DNA from: Anaerolineae bacterium
GTDB taxonomy: Bacteria; Chloroflexota; Anaerolineae; Anaerolineales; Villigracilaceae
DNA: 10,424 nucleotides
NCBI GenBank assembly: GCA_003524705.1
Contig: DQGV01000453.1
Span: 1 to 10,424, forward strand
Direction of reading: 5' to 3'
Both the position numbers and the translations under genes were made by a program. The notes under the pieces are model-generated. The model was not told the DNA's origin and did not search any database. It saw only the letters and a list, made by a program, of their open reading frames with translations. This document shows positions 6,989 to 10,424 of this stretch, piece by piece. The first letter of the stretch is position 1; the number at the start of each line of letters is the position of its first letter.

Positions 6989-8075
6989 TTACTTACTTCC
7001 GCTTTTTAGATAGGCTTCCATAAAATCATCCAAATCACCATCTAAAACTGCTTGGGCGTTGCCGGCTTGGAAATCGTTACGATGGTCTTTGACCATTTGA
7101 TAGGGATGCAAAACATACGAACGAATCTGACTGCCCCATTCGGCTTTGGTGTATTCGCCACGAAGCACAGCGCGTTCTTCTTCTCTTTCGGCTTGACGAA
7201 GTTCTAATAAACGCGCGCGCAAAATTTTCATGGCGAATTCACGATTTTGCGTTTGTGACCTTTCATTTTGACAAGTGACGACAATGCCTGTTGGAATGTG
7301 TGTGAGGCGCACAGCCGTTGCATTCTTTTGCACATTTTGACCACCTGCACCCGATGAACGAAAGACATCCAGTTTTATATCACTTGGATTAATTTCAATA
7401 TCGGCTTCTTCCATTGAAACTTGCGGAAGAACTTCTACCAACGCAAACGATGTATGCCTGCGATGATTTGAATCAAATGGAGATAAGCGCACCAAACGAT
7501 GCACGCCTTTTTCTGAACGTAAATATCCAAATGCATATTTTCCGCCGATTGCGATGGTGACGCTTTTTATGCCTGCTTCTTCACCAGGGGTTGAGTCCAT
7601 CATATCAACCGTGAAGTTGTGTTCTTCTGCCCAACGCAAATACATACGCTCAAGCATTTGCGCCCAATCTTGCGAATCAGTTCCGCCAGCACCAGCATGA
7701 ATTGCCAAGATGGCATCATCATGGTCATACGGACCAGACAACATGGCGGCGAATGAACGTTTTTCTAAATCGTTTTCTAAGGTTTGAATTTCAGTTTCTA
7801 AATCGGCACGCAGAGATTCATCGTCTAGCTTTGCTAGTTCAGTTAAATCATGAATTTGGCTTTTTATTTTTTTCCATGTTTCCACTTCATCGCGTAAGTT
7901 GGAAACGGTCTTCATGACTTTTTGTGCGTTGGAATTGTTATTCCAAAAATCTGGTGCTTCGGTTTCTTTTTCTAATTGTGTAAGTTGCGTTTCTTTGCTA
8001 GCCAGGTCAAAGACGCTCCAAGAGTTGAGCGGATGTTTGGTTTATTTTTTCGAGTCGTTGTAATAAGTCTTGCAT
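6989..8075 (-). CDS. prfB: Peptide chain release factor 2, with programmed +1 frameshift
   Basis: RF2 recognises UAA and UGA stop codons and triggers peptide release on the ribosome. The reading frame is in two pieces. The first starts at ATG 8073-8075 with AGGAG (8083-8087) upstream, encodes MQDLLQRLEKINQTSAQLLERL, and stops at UGA (8007-8009). After a +1 shift it continues DLASKETQLTQLEKETEAPD and runs to TAA at 6989-6991, giving 361 residues, normal for RF2. A shorter product from the ATG at 7915 would lack the first helical domain and is not the real start. The UGA-reading tripeptide SPF (about 198-200) and the catalytic GGQ (about 244-246, in GAGGQNVQK) identify RF2, not RF1. It lies 35 bp after ftsY, probably in the same transcript. 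Confidence 0.97.
8006..8018 (-). other. prfB programmed +1 ribosomal frameshift site
   Basis: On the minus strand the sequence is GGAG-CGT-CTT-TGA-C. The slippery CTT codon (8010-8012) is followed by the in-frame stop TGA (8007-8009) and C. The SD-like GGAG ends three bases before CTT, as in the E. coli RF2 site. Low RF2 lets the ribosome slip one base forward to read GAC (Asp), so RF2 controls its own synthesis. Confidence 0.96.
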
Positions 8076-8110
8076 AAAAAATCTCCTAAAATGTCACATA
8101 AAAACGTGAC

Positions 8111-9022
8111 CTACATATTGTTTTGTAAAATTCCTTCAATAAATGCGTCGGGGTCAAATGGAGTTAGGTCTTCAGGTTTTTCGCCTAAGCCTGCAAATAA
8201 AATCGGCAAGCCTAATTCGCTTTGAATTGCAAACGCCATTCCACCGCGGGCAGATGAATCTAATTTGGATAATATCACACCGGTCACGTTCACCGCTTCT
8301 TTAAATGAACGAGCCTGATTCAGCGCGTTTTGCCCAGTCGTTGCATCTAGCACAAGCCAAACTTGATGAGGTGCGCCATCCATTGCTTTGCCAACCACGC
8401 GATATACTTTTTTCAATTCTTCCATTAAATTGAATCTGGTATGCAAACGCCCAGCAGTATCTATAAATACGATGTCTGCTCCGCGAGCGATTCCTGCTTG
8501 AACTGTGTTGAATGCTACCGCGCCGGGGTCGCTTTCAGGCGCGCCTCCTATTATTTCGACGTTTAGCCTGTTTGCCCAAACCTCAAGTTGGTCAACCGCC
8601 CCGGCACGGAATGTATCCGCCGCGCCAAGTAACACTCTCTTTCCTTCATTAACAAAACGTGATGTCAATTTTGCAATCGTAGTTGTCTTCCCTGCACCAT
8701 TGACTCCGACAATTAAGATAACTGTTAGCTTGTTTTCAAAGTGAATTTGGGGTGGAGAAATTAACCGAGAGCGCAATTCTTGTTTGAGGTTAAGGGTAAG
8801 GTCGCTAGCACGAATCAAGCCGAGGTCACGCGTGAGGCGTTTGAGGGAATCTAAAATCGAAGATGTGGTCTCGATTCCTAAATCAGCTTGAATTAAGAGT
8901 GCTTCTAAATCATCCCATGTTTCATCTGTAATTTCAGATGCTCCAAGAATCGAAGCGATTTGCCCAAATGCAGATTTGCTTGTTTTGGAAAGTCCATCTT
9001 TCCAACGTGAGAAAATACTCAT
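8111..9022 (-). CDS. ftsY: Signal recognition particle receptor FtsY
   Basis: This 303-residue SRP-type GTPase docks SRP-ribosome complexes at the inner membrane for co-translational membrane-protein insertion. The N domain helices occupy roughly 1-90. The G domain carries GVNGAGKTT (106-114), DTFRAGA (136-142), DTAGR (188-192), DATTGQNA (226-233), SKLD (252-255, usually TKLD) and the closing GLGEKPEDLTPFD (278-290). There is no acidic A domain as in E. coli FtsY; it is the compact NG form, and the N-terminal MSIFSRWKDGLSKT is a short basic amphipathic segment that could touch the membrane. Ffh is excluded by the missing M domain. The ATG has no recognisable SD sequence and a TATAAT box only nine bases upstream, suggesting an almost leaderless mRNA. 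Confidence 0.96.
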   Translation of the reverse strand: MSIFSRWKDGLSKTSKSAFGQIASILGASEITDETWDDLEALLIQADLGIETTSSILDSLKRLTRDLGLIRASDLTLNLKQELRSRLISPPQIHFENKLTVILIVGVNGAGKTTTIAKLTSRFVNEGKRVLLGAADTFRAGAVDQLEVWANRLNVEIIGGAPESDPGAVAFNTVQAGIARGADIVFIDTAGRLHTRFNLMEELKKVYRVVGKAMDGAPHQVWLVLDATTGQNALNQARSFKEAVNVTGVILSKLDSSARGGMAFAIQSELGLPILFAGLGEKPEDLTPFDPDAFIEGILQNNM

Positions 9023-9031
9023 AAGGCGGCG

Positions 9032-9040
9032 ATTATAGCA
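9032..9040 (-). promoter_or_regulatory. Extended -10 promoter of ftsY, close to the start codon
   Basis: On the minus strand the sequence is TGC-TATAAT, a perfect extended -10 element. The -35 region is poor, which is normal for extended -10 promoters. Standard spacing puts the transcript start near 9025, about 3 bases before the ATG at 9022. Confidence 0.7.
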
Positions 9041-9059
9041 CGGTGTATGAGGGAATTTA

Positions 9060-9068
9060 TGTTATACT
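9060..9068 (+). promoter_or_regulatory. Extended -10 promoter of trxA, divergent from the ftsY promoter
   Basis: TGT-TATACT on the plus strand fits an extended -10 element, followed by a T run. The start would be near 9075, leaving a leader of about 33 bases with AAAGGA before the trxA ATG. No good -35 was found. TAGAAT at 9085-9090 is a weaker alternative. Confidence 0.5.
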
Positions 9069-9107
9069 TTTTTCGCTTAATGTTTAGAATAAAAAAAGGA
9101 AAAATAC

Positions 9108-9449
9108 ATGTCAGAACCAATTCATATTTCCGATGCAGAGTTTGAAAAAGTTGTTATGCAATCGAATGTGCCTGTGATTGTAGATTTTTGGGCACCGTGG
9201 TGTAACCCATGTAAAATGATTGCGCCAACTTTGGATAAACTTTCTAAAGAAATGGGCGACAAAATTGTGATTGCAAAAGTCAATACCGATGACCATGCCG
9301 AATGGATGCAAAAATTTGGTATTCAGGGTATTCCTACTTTGTTATTTGTTTCAGGTGGTAAAGTAGTACATCGCCAAGTGGGTGCATTGCCAGAAAAAAT
9401 GTTGCGTGATGTTGTTAATCAGTTTTTAAGCGTTGTCGGGCAAAATTAG
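9108..9449 (+). CDS. trxA: Thioredoxin with WCNPC active site
   Basis: This 113-residue cytoplasmic thioredoxin reduces disulfides in client proteins and is itself reduced by thioredoxin reductase, not encoded here. There is no signal peptide. The fold markers are in place: buried Asp26 in VIVDFWAP, redox cysteines Cys32 and Cys35 in WCNPCK, and cis-Pro76 in GIPTLLF. The active-site dipeptide is Asn-Pro in place of the nearly universal Gly-Pro, which may shift redox potential or partner choice. The start ATG has AAAGGA seven to eight bases upstream. It is divergent from ftsY, with 85 bp between start codons, and is followed after 24 bp by a lipoprotein gene on the same strand, so a shared transcript is likely. 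No functional link to the lipoprotein is evident. Confidence 0.95.
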   Translation: MSEPIHISDAEFEKVVMQSNVPVIVDFWAPWCNPCKMIAPTLDKLSKEMGDKIVIAKVNTDDHAEWMQKFGIQGIPTLLFVSGGKVVHRQVGALPEKMLRDVVNQFLSVVGQN

Positions 9450-9473
9450 TTAATCGGATTGGAGTTGGGTGCT

Positions 9474-10172
9474 ATGAAGAAAAAACTTTTAATCTTTGTT
9501 GCTTTGAGTTTTTTGTTCAGTGCCTGTTTACCAGCGGCACCTCAAACTGAAACATTCCCCACCCCAATTTCAGAAGCGGATTTGCATTTGACCGCAGCAG
9601 TACTTTCACAACAGACTTTGCAAGCAATACCATCAGATACAAGTGTCCCAACTGAGACACCTGTGATTGTGACTGCTACGAATACCGAAGTTCTGGCAAC
9701 GGCTACTGAAACGCAAAACCCCGCTTTGTTAACTTTAACTGCTACTTTAGGAACTGGCACGGTGACAGCAGAAAATGTTACTGGAACACCGGGTGCAGGA
9801 ATTATTGTCGGCACCTTGCCATTTACTGGAACACCAAGCGCAACGTTAAATCCGTTTTTTACGTCAACACCAACGATTGACCCACAACCTCTGTCTCATG
9901 GAACACTGCCACCTAATTTGCCGTTTGGATTTATTAGTATTATTAACAAAGCAAAGGCTGATGCATATATTTCTCTTCGATGCGTTACAAAAGATGATTA
10001 TGTAACCATTCTTGAATATCCTGTAGAAGGAACAGTTAATACAAAAGCACCTGCTGGAAATTATACTTATGTAGCATGGGTTGGCGGAAGGCAGTTTACT
10101 GGAAGTTTTAATTTACCAAAAGAAAACGACTTAACAATTACTTTATTCAAAGACAGAATAAATATTAAATAA
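9474..10172 (+). CDS. Thr/Pro-rich lipoprotein of unknown function
   Basis: The 232-residue product starts at ATG 9474-9476 with GGAG at 9461-9464; an in-frame TTG at 9459 would put non-signal residues (MELGA) before the signal peptide. MKKKLLIFVALSFLFSAC is a lipoprotein signal peptide with lipidated Cys18; Phe at position -3 is less usual. A short Ala/Leu/Thr segment (about residues 27-42) precedes a long linker rich in Thr, Pro and Ala (about 45-140), likely an exposed flexible stalk. The C-terminal 85 residues (FGFISIINKAKADAYISLRC onward, with APAGNYTYVAWVGGRQFTG) read as alternating beta strands, like a small beta-sandwich domain. No enzyme motif was recognised. It shares layout with the next gene. 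Thr/Pro-linker lipoproteins of this style are frequent in Anaerolineae. Confidence 0.85.
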   Translation: MKKKLLIFVALSFLFSACLPAAPQTETFPTPISEADLHLTAAVLSQQTLQAIPSDTSVPTETPVIVTATNTEVLATATETQNPALLTLTATLGTGTVTAENVTGTPGAGIIVGTLPFTGTPSATLNPFFTSTPTIDPQPLSHGTLPPNLPFGFISIINKAKADAYISLRCVTKDDYVTILEYPVEGTVNTKAPAGNYTYVAWVGGRQFTGSFNLPKENDLTITLFKDRINIK

Positions 10173-10199
10173 AATGAAAGATAAATTAAGGAGAAATTC

Positions 10200-10424
10200 A
10201 TGTTTAGAAAAATTTTACCTGTTGTAACTATCATAGCAATATTCTTAGTTGCGTGTGGTCAGCAGGCAGAACCAACTTTGTCACCAGAAGAAGTTTCTGG
10301 TACAGCGGTAGCCGCGGCTTGGACGATTGTAGCTGAAACGCAAGCCGCAATTCCAACCAATACTCCAGTTCCGCCAACTGAAACACCAAGCCCTACCCCA
10401 TTGCCAACTTTTACACCTGAGCCA
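10200..10424 (+). CDS. Second Thr/Pro-rich lipoprotein (partial, N-terminus only)
   Basis: The first 75 codons are visible and the frame stays open to the window edge. The ATG at 10200-10202 follows an excellent AAGGAG (10188-10193) with 6-base spacing. MFRKILPVVTIIAIFLVAC is a lipoprotein signal peptide with a canonical LVAC lipobox and Cys19. Next come an acidic stretch (EPTLSPEEVSG), an Ala-rich helix (TAVAAAWTIVAETQAAIP) and the start of a linker of TP, PTETP and SPTP units. The order is the same as in the preceding lipoprotein, whose helix TAAVLSQQTLQAIP is similar, so the two may be diverged tandem duplicates. Any functional domain lies beyond the window. The 27-bp gap shows no terminator, so both are probably co-transcribed. 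Confidence 0.85.
   Translation, partial: MFRKILPVVTIIAIFLVACGQQAEPTLSPEEVSGTAVAAAWTIVAETQAAIPTNTPVPPTETPSPTPLPTFTPEP

Noticed and set aside
6989..7915. prfB as a truncated or broken gene starting at the internal ATG
   Set aside because: The upstream 22 codons, the CTT-TGA-C site and the correctly placed SD-like GGAG show programmed frameshifting, not a mutation.
8093..8110. GTCAC/GTGAC hairpin just after the ftsY stop as a terminator
   Set aside because: The stem is only 5 bp with an 8-base AT-rich loop and is not followed by a T run in the ftsY direction; prfB with its own SD follows immediately.
9542..9814. A 90-codon minus-strand open frame opposite the first lipoprotein
   Set aside because: It is an antisense shadow of the Thr/Pro/Ala-rich linker, rich in Val and Ala by composition only.
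9500..10424. Thr/Pro-coding repetitive DNA as a possible CRISPR or tandem repeat array
   Set aside because: The similarity is at the level of codons for Thr and Pro; there is no fixed repeat unit or spacer length, and the frame is a lipoprotein linker.

Overview
The window looks like chromosomal DNA from an Anaerolineae-type member of the Chloroflexota. This is inferred from gene content, not from a database comparison. The main clue is the pair of Cys-anchored lipoproteins at the right end, each with a long Thr/Pro-rich linker, a style common in that class. DNA composition is moderately AT-rich throughout, with no obvious compositional break. There are no tRNA or rRNA genes, CRISPR arrays, insertion sequences or phage genes.

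Left and centre (1-6876, minus strand, read right to left): one fatty-acid beta-oxidation operon. Its order is a TetR-type regulator with a TTG start, two acyl-CoA dehydrogenases, a FadN-type fusion of 3-hydroxyacyl-CoA dehydrogenase and enoyl-CoA hydratase, a FadA-type thiolase, and the first 44 codons of an SCP2-like sterol-carrier protein that runs off the window. All four chemical steps of a beta-oxidation cycle are encoded. Two identical-arm 16-bp palindromes sit in the regulator promoter, one between the -35 and -10 hexamers and one just after the predicted transcription start, which suggests autorepression and control of the whole operon. The upstream dehydrogenase lacks the usual catalytic Glu, so the two dehydrogenases may form a hetero-oligomer. 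Two non-coding elements interrupt the operon: a REP-like palindrome (6199-6247) and a 68-bp island built from 8-bp modules that mirror each other (1358-1425).

Centre right (6897-9040, minus strand): ftsY followed by prfB, ending at a hairpin terminator at about 6897-6928. prfB is split by an in-frame UGA at codon 23 and carries the classical CTT-TGA-C programmed +1 frameshift site with an SD-like GGAG three bases upstream, giving a 361-residue RF2. ftsY appears to start from an extended -10 promoter so close to its ATG that the mRNA would be almost leaderless.

Right (9060-10424, plus strand): divergent from ftsY, a thioredoxin with an unusual WCNPC active site, then two lipoprotein genes with the same layout (lipobox, short Ala/Thr-rich helix, T/P linker). 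The second is cut by the window edge.

The strongest points for follow-up are the acyl-CoA dehydrogenase pair, the dual operator, and the two intergenic repeat elements. No clearly new multi-gene system was recognised.
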